64,000 nt of DNA from contig AP019702.1 in assembly GCA_006739055.1 (NCBI GenBank), positions 5,419,388 to 5,483,387 on the forward strand, given 5' to 3'. The stretch comes from Allostella vacuolata. Lineage in GTDB: Bacteria > Pseudomonadota > Alphaproteobacteria > ATCC43930 > Allostellaceae. A model generated the notes under the pieces. The model did no database searches and had not been told where the DNA came from. It saw only the letters and a program-made list of their open reading frames with translations. The translations under genes were made by a program, and so were the position numbers. Below are positions 53,256-63,907 of this stretch, piece after piece; the stretch's first letter is position 1; every line of letters begins with the position of its first letter.

Positions 53256-54743
53256 TCAGCGATCGAGGTAGCGCTGCTCGAGATGGCGGCGGAACAGGTC
53301 GACGTCGAGCGGCCGCCCGGTCGCGCGGCACAGGATCTCGTTCCACGGCAGGGTGGCACCGTGGGCATGGACGTGGCTGCCGAGCCAGCCGAGCAGGGGC
53401 GAGAAATCCCCGGCCGCCAGCCCCTGACCGAGCCCCGGCACGGCGTCCCGGGCCGCGGCGAACAGCTGGGCGGCCATCAGGGCGCCGAAGGTATAGGTCG
53501 GGAAGTAGCCGAAGGCGCCGTCATACCAATGGATGTCCTGGAGACACCCGTCGCGGTCGCCGTCGGGGCGGATGCCCACCAGTTCGACCATCCCCTCGTT
53601 CCAGGCGCCGGGCAGGTCCGGCAGCGGCAGGTCGCCGGACAGCAGCGCCTGCTCCAGCCGGAAGCGCAGGATGATGTGCAGCGGGTAGGCGATCTCGTTG
53701 GCATCCACCCGGATCAGCCCGCGCGACACCCGGGTCACCAGCCGGTGGATGTTCTCCGACGACCAGGCCGGCCCGGTGCCGCCGAAGGCGGCGCGCGCCC
53801 GGGGCGCCATCCAGCCCGTGAACTCCCGGCCGCGGCACGCCTGCATCTCGATGATCAACGACTGGCTCTCGTGCACCGCCATGCCGCGGGCCTCGCCGGC
53901 CGGCTGGTGCCGCAGGTCCCTGGGCAGGCCGCGCTCGTAGAGCGCGTGCCCGGTCTCGTGCAGGACGCCCAGCAGGCCCGTCAGGAAATCACCCTCGTCG
54001 TATCGCGTGGTGATGCGCACGTCGTCCGGGGTGCCGCCGCAGAAGGGATGGGCCGAGACATCGAGCCGGCCGTGGCGGAAGTCGAAACCGAGGGCGGCCA
54101 TCATGGTGCGCGCGAAGTCGGCCTGGCGCGGCACCGGAAAGGGACCGGCAAGCGGCATGGGCGGCGGCGCCAACGCCTGATGATCGATCGCCTGCCCGAG
54201 CAGGTCCGGCAGGAAGGATTGCAGCCGATCGAACACCGCCGCGCAGTCCTGAGCCGTCAGCCCCGGCTCGTAGCCGTCGATCAGCGCATCGTAGGGCGGA
54301 AGGTCGAGCGCCTGGCCCAGGGCGGCCGCCTCGTCGCGCGTACGGGCAAGGACCTCGGTGAAGAACGGCACCACCGCCGCGTAGTCGCCCCCCGCGCGGG
54401 CCGCGCGCCACGCCGCCTCGCACCGGGAGGCGGCGCGCGACAGCGCCGCCACCAGGTCGCCGGGGACGGCCGTCGCCCGCCGCCAGCGCCGCCGCATCAG
54501 GGCGATCCGGCAGCGCCGATCCGGATCGGATCCGGCCGCCTCGGCATCCGCCACCAGATCCCCGGTCTCCGGCGCCACCAGAAGGGCATGCGCCATCTCG
54601 CGCAGGGTCGCCAGTTGCTCGGCGCGGGCTTCGCCGCCGCCGTCCGGCATCACGGCGGCGGCATCCCAGTGCAGCATCCCGGTCGCCTCGCCCAGGATGG
54701 CGATGCGGCGGAAGCGCTCAAGCAGGCGGTCGTAGGCTTGCAT
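53256..54743 (-). CDS. Carboxypeptidase M32
   Basis: A 495-aa zinc carboxypeptidase of the M32 (Taq-type) family. The zinc motif is HETGH in VLHETGHALYERG, and the downstream Glu lies in VHESQSLIIEM. The fold is all helical, with the N-terminal MQAYDRLLERFRRI block. ATG 54743 is preferred, with GGGGGG seven to eight bases before it; the ATG at 54761 overlaps the SURF1 stop (TGATG) and is the alternative. It is coupled to the oxidase operon but has no known oxidase role. Confidence 0.9.
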   Translation of the reverse strand: MQAYDRLLERFRRIAILGEATGMLHWDAAAVMPDGGGEARAEQLATLREMAHALLVAPETGDLVADAEAAGSDPDRRCRIALMRRRWRRATAVPGDLVAALSRAASRCEAAWRAARAGGDYAAVVPFFTEVLARTRDEAAALGQALDLPPYDALIDGYEPGLTAQDCAAVFDRLQSFLPDLLGQAIDHQALAPPPMPLAGPFPVPRQADFARTMMAALGFDFRHGRLDVSAHPFCGGTPDDVRITTRYDEGDFLTGLLGVLHETGHALYERGLPRDLRHQPAGEARGMAVHESQSLIIEMQACRGREFTGWMAPRARAAFGGTGPAWSSENIHRLVTRVSRGLIRVDANEIAYPLHIILRFRLEQALLSGDLPLPDLPGAWNEGMVELVGIRPDGDRDGCLQDIHWYDGAFGYFPTYTFGALMAAQLFAAARDAVPGLGQGLAAGDFSPLLGWLGSHVHAHGATLPWNEILCRATGRPLDVDLFRRHLEQRYLDR

Positions 54744-54760
54744 CGAAGCGGTTCCCCCCA

Positions 54761-55489
54761 TCAGCCGTTCGGCGTGGCGGGCTTCGGACGGTGGTAGACG
54801 ACGTAGATGACGGCCAGCGCGATCGCCAGCATGAACCAGGTCGCCGCATACTGCAGATGGTCGTTCGGCAGGCTGACCCGGGTCTGCCCGCCCAAGGGAT
54901 AGATGCCGGGATTGGGCGACGGCCCGGCCTCGACATAGACCGGCGCCACTTCGGGCAGCCCGAGGGCGGCGGCCATGGCCGGCAGATCCATGGTGAACCA
55001 CAGGTTGCGATCGGGCAGGTTGTCCGGGATGAGCCCGCGGCGCACCTGGCGCAGGCGCGCGATGCCGTCGATCGAAACCACGCCGGGGATCTGGCCGGCC
55101 GCGCGGGTCGCGGCGTCCTTGCGTTCCTTGGGCACCCAGCCGCGGTTGACCAGGACCGGCGGCCCTTCGGCGCGAACGAGCGGGGTGACGATCTGGTAGC
55201 CGTCATTGCCCCGGCGCGAGACGGCGGCCACGAACAGTTCCTGTTCGTGACGGAACGTCCCGGTTACCCGGACGTGGCGGAAGGAGAGCGGCTCCGGGTC
55301 GTCGATCCGGGCCGGCAGTTCGATGGGCGGCGCGGCCATGCCGGCCTCGCGCTCCGCGATCAGCCCCGCCTTCCACTCGTGGCGCTGGAGCTGCCAGACC
55401 GACAGCGCGACCAGGATCAGCAGCGCGGGAATGACGATCAGCGTCGGCCCGCGCTGGGGCGTGAAGCGCCAGGGCCAGCGATCAGTCAT
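54761..55489 (-). CDS. SURF1 family cytochrome oxidase assembly protein
   Basis: A 242-aa SURF1 protein with two membrane helices, one near the N-terminus (PTLIVIPALLILVALSVW) and one near the C-terminus (WFMLAIALAVIYVVYHR). Between them lies the periplasmic domain with GTFRHEQELFVA, the VLVNRGWVP block and GPSPNPGIYPLGGQT. SURF1 helps heme a insertion into subunit I. It overlaps the DUF983 gene by eight bases and the following carboxypeptidase gene at a TGATG. Confidence 0.93.
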   Translation of the reverse strand: MTDRWPWRFTPQRGPTLIVIPALLILVALSVWQLQRHEWKAGLIAEREAGMAAPPIELPARIDDPEPLSFRHVRVTGTFRHEQELFVAAVSRRGNDGYQIVTPLVRAEGPPVLVNRGWVPKERKDAATRAAGQIPGVVSIDGIARLRQVRRGLIPDNLPDRNLWFTMDLPAMAAALGLPEVAPVYVEAGPSPNPGIYPLGGQTRVSLPNDHLQYAATWFMLAIALAVIYVVYHRPKPATPNG

Positions 55490-55844
55490 TCTCGCCCATC
55501 CGGTGTTGGTAGTGCATTGCGACCATCACGCCCTTGAGGGGGCGCAGCATCGCCAGGGCCGCCCCCAGGGTGAAGGGTGTCCACAGGGCGGCATGGACCC
55601 AGAGCGGCGGCTCCCATCGCAGCTCGACCCAGAGCGCGAGGGCGACCACGACCGCCCCCAGGATCAGGATCACGAACACCGCCGGCCCATCGCCCGAATC
55701 ATGCCGGGACAGGTCCAGTCCGCAGACCGGGCAACGCTCGCGGACGGCGAGGAAGCCCTGGAAGAGCGCCCCCTTGCCGCAGCGCGGACAGCGTGCGGCA
55801 AGGCCGGCGGAGAAGGGCGAGATGGCCGTGCTCAGGCCCCCCAC
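55482..55844 (-). CDS. DUF983 domain-containing protein
   Basis: A 120-aa membrane protein found in alphaproteobacterial cytochrome oxidase operons. Two zinc-ribbon-like pairs, CPRCG and CPVCG, precede two membrane helices and the C-terminal PLKGVMVAMHYQHR block. The GTG at 55844 overlaps ctaE by 13 bases; a CTG at 55835 is another option, overlapping the ctaE stop. Role is unknown, but the place suggests oxidase assembly. Confidence 0.85.
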   Translation of the reverse strand: MGGLSTAISPFSAGLAARCPRCGKGALFQGFLAVRERCPVCGLDLSRHDSGDGPAVFVILILGAVVVALALWVELRWEPPLWVHAALWTPFTLGAALAMLRPLKGVMVAMHYQHRMGEND

Positions 55845-56668
55845 CAGTAGATGCAGACGAAGAGGAACAGCCACACCACGTCGACGAAGTGCCAGTACCA
55901 GGCCGCCGCCTCGAACCCGAAATGATGGTCCGGCTTGAAGTGGCCGAGCCACACCCGGTACCAGCACACGGCAAGGAAGATGGTCCCGACGATCACATGG
56001 AAGCCGTGGAACCCGGTCGCCATGTAGAAGGTCGACGAGTAGATGTTCTGGCTGAAGCCGAAGGCCGCGTGGCTGTACTCGTAGGCCTGCAGCGAGGTGA
56101 AGAACAGCCCGAGCAGCACGGTGATACCGAGCGCCTGGAGGACCTTCGACCGATTGCCCTCGATCAGCTCGTGGTGGGCCCAGGTGACGGTGCAGCCGGA
56201 CAGCAGCAGGATCAGCGTGTTCAGCAGCGGCAGGTCGAACGCGTCGAAGGTCTGGATGTCCGCCGGCGGCCACACCCCGCCGATCCCCGCCTTGGGGAAG
56301 AGGCTGGCGTCGAAGAAGGCCCAGAAGAAGGCGACGAAGAACATCACCTCCGAGGCGATGAAGAGCGCCATGCCGTAGCGCAGGCCGATCTGCACGACCG
56401 GCGTGTGGTGACCGCCATACTCGCCCTCGCGGACGACGTCGCGCCACCACAGGGCCATGACGAGCAGAACCGGGATGAAGCCGGCCACCAGCTTCCAGGC
56501 TCCGATCGACTGCACGCCCGGCGCCGCCCCGGCACCCAGCATTTCCGGATGCATGTAGAGCAGCGCCATCGCGGCCAGCCAGAGGGCGGACATGGAACCC
56601 CAGAACGGCCAGGGGCTCGGGTCGACCAGGTGGTACGGGTGGTTCTTGGCGTGGGCGTCGTGGGCCAT
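55832..56668 (-). CDS. ctaE: Cytochrome c oxidase subunit III
   Basis: A 278-aa seven-helix membrane subunit of the aa3-type oxidase. Landmarks are HPYHLVDPSPWPFWGSM at the N-terminus, ASEVMFFVAFFWAFFDASL and the C-terminal HFVDVVWLFLFVCIYWWGA. The glutamate in SEVMFF and a conserved Arg/His set mark COX3. ATG 56668 (MAHDAHAKNHPY) is used; the frame is open further upstream with no homology. The DUF983 gene overlaps its end. Confidence 0.95.
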   Translation of the reverse strand: MAHDAHAKNHPYHLVDPSPWPFWGSMSALWLAAMALLYMHPEMLGAGAAPGVQSIGAWKLVAGFIPVLLVMALWWRDVVREGEYGGHHTPVVQIGLRYGMALFIASEVMFFVAFFWAFFDASLFPKAGIGGVWPPADIQTFDAFDLPLLNTLILLLSGCTVTWAHHELIEGNRSKVLQALGITVLLGLFFTSLQAYEYSHAAFGFSQNIYSSTFYMATGFHGFHVIVGTIFLAVCWYRVWLGHFKPDHHFGFEAAAWYWHFVDVVWLFLFVCIYWWGA

Positions 56669-56732
56669 GGGATCTTCCCGCTCGCGAATGTCGTCGGTTG
56701 CCGCTTGTCTGGACGAGAGTCGAATCTGCAGC

Positions 56733-57305
56733 TCAGTTCGAGACCGGCGCGGCGGTCGGCGCCAGCGCGGCGCGCTGCCCGTTGCCACCGGCGGCCCGGA
56801 AGAAGGTGTAGGAAAGCGTGATGTTGTGGATGTCCCGTGTACCCGGATCCGTAAGGATGGCCGGGTCGACGTAGAATGCCACCGGCATGTCGACCGACTG
56901 CCCCGGCTCCAGCCGCTGCTCGGTGAAGCAGAAGCACTCCGTCTTGGCAAAATAGGGCGCCGCCTTCTCGGGCGTCACATTGAAGGTCGCCGTGCCGACC
57001 AGGGGCTGCGACGACAGGTTGGTCGCACGAAACGCCATCAGCCCGTTCTCGCCGAGTTGCAAGGTCATCGTCGGCACTTCGGGCGCGAACCGCCAGGGAA
57101 GCTGGCTCTGGACCGTGCCGGAGAAGCGCACGGTGACCGTCCCCGCCGCGGTCTGCCGGCTCGGCGCATCGACGCGCATCGGAGTGCCGGCAAACCCGGT
57201 CGCCCGGCAGAACATCTCGTACAGCGGCACGGCCGCGAACGAGGCCCCGATCATCGTGACCACGATGCCCGACAGCAGCAACGCCGTGCGTCCATGCCTG
57301 GTCAT
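56733..57305 (-). CDS. ctaG: Cytochrome c oxidase assembly protein CtaG (Cox11)
   Basis: A 190-aa copper chaperone for the CuB site of subunit I. It has one N-terminal membrane helix (LLLSGIVVTMIGASFAAVPLY) followed by a periplasmic Ig-like domain. The copper-binding CFCF motif is seen in KTECFCFTEQ, and GGTPMRV-like and VDMPVAFYVDP blocks are typical. Its ATG overlaps the stop of the small coxF-like gene (TAATG). It lies in the ctaC-ctaD-ctaB-coxF-ctaG-ctaE order. Confidence 0.94.
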   Translation of the reverse strand: MTRHGRTALLLSGIVVTMIGASFAAVPLYEMFCRATGFAGTPMRVDAPSRQTAAGTVTVRFSGTVQSQLPWRFAPEVPTMTLQLGENGLMAFRATNLSSQPLVGTATFNVTPEKAAPYFAKTECFCFTEQRLEPGQSVDMPVAFYVDPAILTDPGTRDIHNITLSYTFFRAAGGNGQRAALAPTAAPVSN

Positions 57306-57421
57306 TATTGCTGCCCCATCCGCACAAGCGTGACCGCGTAGAACAGCACCACCAGCCCGACCAGGACGGCGAGCATGGCCAAGTTCTTGTTGCGCTGGCG
57401 CCGGCGCTGTTCCGGGGTCAT
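57305..57421 (-). CDS. Small CoxF-like membrane protein (38 aa)
   Basis: A 38-residue protein: MTPEQRRRQRNKNLAMLAVL at the start, then a hydrophobic helix of about 20 residues and a short tail VRMGQQ. It sits between ctaB and ctaG where alphaproteobacteria commonly code a small CoxF-type protein. The gene overlaps the ctaG start by one base (TAATG) and follows ctaB by eight bases. It is below the usual gene-finder cut-off. An oxidase-assembly role is likely from place and shape only. Confidence 0.8.
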   Translation of the reverse strand: MTPEQRRRQRNKNLAMLAVLVGLVVLFYAVTLVRMGQQ

Positions 57422-57429
57422 CGCCGGGC

Positions 57430-58341
57430 TCAGATCGCGGCCCACGCCCGGTCGACCAGGACCATGGCGAACAGCGCGAACAGATAGAGGATCGAGAAGC
57501 CGAACAGGCGCATCGCGCTGCGGTCCGTCGATTCGCGCATCACGCGGATCGCGCCCAGCACGAAGAGGCCGTTCAGGACGATCGCGGCCGCGCCGTAGAG
57601 CGCGCCCAGGAAGCCCAGGAACCAGGGCGCGAGCGTGACCGGGACGAGGACCAGCGTGTAGAGCAGGATCTGCCGCTGGGTCTCGCGCGGGCCGGCGACG
57701 TTGGGCATCATCGGCACGCCGGCGCGGCCGTAGTCGCCCGACCGGTAGAGCGCCAGGGCCCAGAAATGCGGTGGGGTCCAGAAGAAGATGATGGCGAACA
57801 GCAGGACGGGGAAGAGCGAGATGTCGCCGGTCACCGCTGCCCACCCGATCATCGGCGGGAAGGCGCCGGAGGCCCCGCCGATGACGATGTTCTGCGGCGT
57901 CCGCCGCTTCAGCCAGATCGTGTAGACGAAGACGTAGAAGCCGATCGTGAGGGCCAGCAGGGCGGCGGCGGCATAGTTGACCGCGAGTCCCATGATCACG
58001 ACCGAGCCCGCGGCGAGCGCGACCCCGAAGGCGAGGGCCTCTTCCGCCGGCAGCCGGCCGGCCACGATCGGGCGATTCTGCGTGCGCCGCATGACCGCGT
58101 CGATGTCGCGGTCGTACCACATGTTGATGGCACCCGACGCGCCGGCGCCGACCGCGATGCACAGCAGCGCCACGCCCGCAAGCAGGGGGTGGAGATGCCC
58201 CGGCGCCACCAGCATTCCGACGAGCCCGGTGAAGACGACAAGCGACATCACCCGCGGCTTCATGAGCTGGATGAAATCGCCGACCCCCGCCACCTGGGTG
58301 GCGGGGGCGCCGGCTGCCGCTTCGGTCGACAGGTCGGTCAC
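57430..58341 (-). CDS. ctaB: Protoheme IX farnesyltransferase (heme O synthase)
   Basis: A 303-aa UbiA-superfamily prenyltransferase that makes heme O from protoheme. The Asp-rich motif is [19 protein letters not shown] and the second conserved block includes [13 protein letters not shown]. About nine membrane helices are predicted. It lies 35 bases after ctaD and eight before the CoxF-like gene, so it supplies heme for the oxidase coded by the same operon. Confidence 0.95.
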   Translation of the reverse strand: MTDLSTEAAAGAPATQVAGVGDFIQLMKPRVMSLVVFTGLVGMLVAPGHLHPLLAGVALLCIAVGAGASGAINMWYDRDIDAVMRRTQNRPIVAGRLPAEEALAFGVALAAGSVVIMGLAVNYAAAALLALTIGFYVFVYTIWLKRRTPQNIVIGGASGAFPPMIGWAAVTGDISLFPVLLFAIIFFWTPPHFWALALYRSGDYGRAGVPMMPNVAGPRETQRQILLYTLVLVPVTLAPWFLGFLGALYGAAAIVLNGLFVLGAIRVMRESTDRSAMRLFGFSILYLFALFAMVLVDRAWAAI

Positions 58342-58375
58342 GTCAGATACCGATGGCCAGGGTCATCGCGACGCC

Positions 58376-60863
<2,488 letters not shown>

Positions 60864-61194
60864 GTCGTGCGCCTCGTTCCGCATGCCCGCGCGGCCCCAT
60901 TGGCGCGGGGCGGACCGGCAGCCGGAAGGCCACCCGTCCGTCGTCCGCGCGGACCGTACACCCAACCCCGACCCGTCTCAACCCTGGCGCCAGAGGTGCC
61001 CTTGGTTGGCTGTGGGAATTTCATGTTTTCCCCATGAAATCAATGCGATGCGGCCGAATGTCGCATCGCGCGGAGGGGTAGGGGTTCGCCGGGTCGTTCG
61101 CCCATCCGCACCGGTGGCGATTGACCCGGCGGCAACGGGGTCCGATATCTCGTGCCTGCCTCGAGCCCAGCCGGGCCCCTTCGCGGAGACCGCC
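60864..61194. other. 331-base divergent control region between ctaC and tldD
   Basis: No gene is seen. It contains the ctaC promoter candidate (60953-60981), and a short inverted repeat ATTTCAT/ATGAAAT with a nine-base T/C-rich loop at 61018-61040 in a locally AT-rich patch that may bind a regulator. The tldD side has GCGGAGA near 61184-61190 as a ribosome site. Confidence 0.5.
60953..60981 (-). promoter_or_regulatory. Candidate promoter for the cytochrome oxidase operon
   Basis: Minus strand TTGAGA (60981-60976), 17-base spacer, TACGGT (60958-60953). The predicted leader to ctaC is about 80 bases. Confidence 0.45.
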
Positions 61195-62628
61195 ATGACC
61201 GATCGCACCCTCGTCGACGACATCTTCTTCGCCCGCACCGGGATGGATCGCGGCCGCGTGGAACGGGCCGTGGCCGACGCCCTGCAGGGGATGGACGATG
61301 GCGAGCTGTTCCTGGAACATCGCCAGTCCGAGGGGCTGACCTTCGACGACGGCAAGCTGAAGAGCGCCAGCTTCGATACCAGCCAGGGCTTCGGGCTGCG
61401 CGCGGTAACCGGCGAGGCGACCGGCTACGCCCATGCCGCGGAGCTGTCGGAAGCGGCGATCCGCCGCGCCGGCGACACCGTGCGCGCCGTCCGGTCCGGC
61501 CGTTCCGGCATCCTCGCCGCGCCGCCGCCCGGCACCAATCGCGCCCTCTACGGCGACTTCAACCCGCTGTCGCAGGTCGAGTTCTCCGAGAAGGTCCGGC
61601 TCCTGTCCGACGTCGACGCCTATGCACGGGGTCGCGATCCGCGGGTCCGGCAGGTGATGGTGTCCCTGACCGGGTCCTGGCAGGCGGTCTCGATCGTGCG
61701 CCCCGACGGCAGCAGCATCGCCGACGTGCGGCCCCTGGTGCGGCTGAACGTCTCGGTCGTGGTCGGCGACGGCGACCGCATGGAGACCGGGAGCCACGGC
61801 GTCGGCGGCCGCCTGCCCTATGCCCGCTACATCGACCCGACGGCCTGGCGGGCCCAGGTCGACGAGGCGCTGCGGCAGGCACTCGTCAACCTGGACGCGG
61901 TGGACGCGCCGGCCGGGGAAATGACCGTCGTCCTGGGTCCGGGCTGGCCCGGGGTCCTGCTGCACGAGGCGGTCGGACACGGGCTGGAGGGGGACTTCAA
62001 CCGCAAGAAGACATCCGTCTTCTCCGGCATGATGGGACAACGCGTCGCATCCCCGGGCGTGACCGTGGTCGACGACGGCACCATGCCCGACCGCCGCGGC
62101 TCGATCACCGTCGACGACGAGGGCACGCCCAGCGGCCGGACGGTGCTGATCGAGGATGGGATCCTGGTGGGCTTCATGCAGGACCGGATGAATGCCCGCC
62201 TGATGGGGGTGAAGCCGACCGGGAACGGGCGGCGCGAAAGCCATGCCCACGTCATCATGCCGCGGATGACCAACACCGTCATGCTTTCGGGGGACAAGGA
62301 CCCCGCGGAAATCCTGGCCAGCGTGCCGAACGGCCTCTACGCGGTCAATTTCGGCGGCGGACAGGTCGACATCACGTCGGGCAAGTTCGTCTTCTCCTGC
62401 ACCGAGGCCTACCGGATCGAGAACGGGCGGCTCGGGGCGGCGGTGAAAGGCGCGACGCTGATCGGCAACGGACCGGAGGCGATGACCCGGATCGGCATGA
62501 TCGGCAACGACATGCGCCTCGACGACGGCGTCGGCACCTGCGGCAAGGACGGCCAGTCGGTGCCCGTCGGCGTGGGCCAGCCGACGCTGCGGATCGACGG
62601 ATTGACGGTGGGAGGAACCGCCGCGTAA
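61195..62628 (+). CDS. tldD: Metalloprotease TldD
   Basis: A 477-aa catalytic half of the TldD/TldE peptidase. The zinc motif HEAVGHGLEGD (HExxxH) near residue 258 is intact. The later MPRMTNTVMLSGDKDPAEIL block and the GGQVDITSGKFVFSC block, with a ligand Cys, match TldD. It acts on unfolded or leader peptides with PmbA/TldE, whose gene is at 38055-39401. ATG 61195 (MTDRTLVDDIFF) is chosen by family alignment and GGAGA upstream. A small secreted-protein gene follows by 75 bases. Confidence 0.95.
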   Translation: MTDRTLVDDIFFARTGMDRGRVERAVADALQGMDDGELFLEHRQSEGLTFDDGKLKSASFDTSQGFGLRAVTGEATGYAHAAELSEAAIRRAGDTVRAVRSGRSGILAAPPPGTNRALYGDFNPLSQVEFSEKVRLLSDVDAYARGRDPRVRQVMVSLTGSWQAVSIVRPDGSSIADVRPLVRLNVSVVVGDGDRMETGSHGVGGRLPYARYIDPTAWRAQVDEALRQALVNLDAVDAPAGEMTVVLGPGWPGVLLHEAVGHGLEGDFNRKKTSVFSGMMGQRVASPGVTVVDDGTMPDRRGSITVDDEGTPSGRTVLIEDGILVGFMQDRMNARLMGVKPTGNGRRESHAHVIMPRMTNTVMLSGDKDPAEILASVPNGLYAVNFGGGQVDITSGKFVFSCTEAYRIENGRLGAAVKGATLIGNGPEAMTRIGMIGNDMRLDDGVGTCGKDGQSVPVGVGQPTLRIDGLTVGGTAA

Positions 62629-62703
62629 TACTCGATACTGGTCGAGTCAGGCGCCGAGGAACAGGTTTCCGGCGTCCGCGCCGACCATTACAAGGTGAAC
62701 CCG

Positions 62704-62940
62704 ATGCTGCTTCCCAAGAGCCTGCGCGCCGCGGCCGTTGCCGTCGCCGGCGCTTTCCTGCTGTCCGCCCTCCCCGCCGCTGCCGCACCGGTGCTACCGA
62801 CCCAGAAGCCGGCCGGCATGGAGCGGTCCTCGGCCTTCGAACTGGCCGCGACCACCCCCTCCAAGGCCACCCAGGCCAAGAAGAAGAAGACCAGGAAGGT
62901 CACCAAGAAGAAGGCCCCGGTGAAGAAGCAGACCACCTGA
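62704..62940 (+). CDS. Small secreted lysine-rich protein, unknown function
   Basis: A 78-aa protein. Residues 1 to about 25 form a Sec signal peptide (AVAVAGAFLLSALPAAAAP). The mature chain is about 50 residues, short of hydrophobic content, with a C-terminal cationic tail holding KKKKTRK and KKKAPVKK. It has no cysteine. ATG 62704 has AAGGTG seven bases upstream; the GTG at 62695 is in frame. It lies directly after tldD, which makes it a possible peptidase substrate, and a GC hairpin follows it. I do not know its family. Confidence 0.65.
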   Translation: MLLPKSLRAAAVAVAGAFLLSALPAAAAPVLPTQKPAGMERSSAFELAATTPSKATQAKKKKTRKVTKKKAPVKKQTT

Positions 62941-62956
62941 GCTGACGTCGTCATCC

Positions 62957-62990
62957 GGCCCCCGCCGCGGTGCAGCCGCCGGCGGGGGCC
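62957..62990 (+). terminator. GC hairpin after the lysine-rich protein gene
   Basis: A perfect 11-bp stem, GGCCCCCGCCG and its complement, with a 12-base loop that can itself pair (CGG/CCG). No T-run follows; the next gene starts 12 bases on. Confidence 0.5.
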
Positions 62991-63001
62991 GGGTGCCATT
63001 G

Positions 63002-63604
63002 ATGGAAAAGCCGCTGGCCGCCCGCAAGCCCCTGGACATCGATTTCCGGATACGCGCCGCGACGCCGGGTGACGCCGCTGGCATCGCCACGCTGCACGCG
63101 CGCAGCTGGCGCGCCGCCTATCGTGGCATCCTGCCCGACGACTACCTGGACGGGCGCGCGACGGCGGAACTGGCGGCGCACTGGGCCGACATCTTCGAGC
63201 GGCCTCGCGACACCGACATCGTCCTGGTGCTGCAGACGGACGGCGACATCGCCGGCTTCGCCGCAGCCAGGCTCGCCGGCGAAGCCCCCTTCGACGCGGT
63301 CATCGACAACCTCCATCTCGCCCCCGACCAGCGGGGATCCGGGCTGGGCCGTCCGCTGCTCGGGTCGATGGCCCAGGTCCTGGCCGCTCGCGGCGCCGCG
63401 AACGCCTGTCTGTGGCTCTTCGACGGAAACACGGCGGCCGGCCGATTCTACGCCCGGCTCGGCGGCGTTCCGGATGTGGGTGGCTTCGACGAGGTGGACG
63501 GCAGGCCGGTGCCGCACACGCGCATCGTGTTCCAGCCCCTGGCGCGGCTCATCGCGCTTTGCCGCGCGCCGCAAGGGAACCCGGGGGGCATCGACGCGGT
63601 TTGA
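63002..63604 (+). CDS. GNAT family N-acetyltransferase
   Basis: A 200-aa acetyltransferase with an N-terminal block FRIRAATPGDAAGIATLH typical of GNAT, a SWRAAYRGILPDDYLDG segment and the acetyl-CoA loop NLHLAPDQRGSGLGRPLLGS (Q-x2-G-x-G). The C-terminal FYARLGGVPDVGG helix completes the fold. SWRAAYRGIL is seen in small-molecule or aminoglycoside-like GNATs, but the substrate cannot be named. ATG 63002 is used; a GTG at 62993 is also in frame. Confidence 0.85.
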   Translation: MEKPLAARKPLDIDFRIRAATPGDAAGIATLHARSWRAAYRGILPDDYLDGRATAELAAHWADIFERPRDTDIVLVLQTDGDIAGFAAARLAGEAPFDAVIDNLHLAPDQRGSGLGRPLLGSMAQVLAARGAANACLWLFDGNTAAGRFYARLGGVPDVGGFDEVDGRPVPHTRIVFQPLARLIALCRAPQGNPGGIDAV

Positions 63605-63634
63605 CTTTGCGTTGATCCGCAAAGGAGAGTTGCA

Positions 63635-63838
63635 ATGCGTAGTCTGCGTATGATGGCGCTGCTGGCCCCGCTGGCCCTGGCCGCATGCGGCGGCGGCGAG
63701 GACAGGACGGTGGTGGTCAACCCCGCGCCGGCGGCGGCGCCGTCCTCATCGACCATGGTGCAGCCGGGCTCGACGGTCGTGGTCCCGCCATCCGCGACGG
63801 TCACGCGGGTGTGCCCGCCGGGCGCGATCACCTGCTAG
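63635..63838 (+). CDS. Small lipoprotein, unknown function
   Basis: A 67-aa protein with a lipobox LALAAC at residues 13-18, so it should be lipid-modified and anchored in the outer or inner membrane. After the Cys comes GGGEDRTVVV, then a Ser/Val/Pro-rich chain and a C-terminal CPPGAITC with two cysteines that could form a disulfide. It has a strong AAAGGAGAG site upstream of ATG 63635. A TTGACT box lies at 63601-63606. Confidence 0.8.
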   Translation: MRSLRMMALLAPLALAACGGGEDRTVVVNPAPAAAPSSSTMVQPGSTVVVPPSATVTRVCPPGAITC

Positions 63839-63849
63839 GGCCAGACGGT

Positions 63850-63884
63850 CGGGATGCCCGGGCGATACTCGCCCAGGCATCCCG
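63850..63884. terminator. Bidirectional hairpin between lipoprotein and gshA genes
   Basis: A 16-bp stem with one C-A mismatch and a three-base loop (CGGGATGCC then GGGCGA on the left arm). It serves the convergent lipoprotein and gshA genes. No T-run on either strand. Confidence 0.65.
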
Positions 63885-63907
63885 ATCCGGTCGTCGGCAC
63901 CCGCCGG

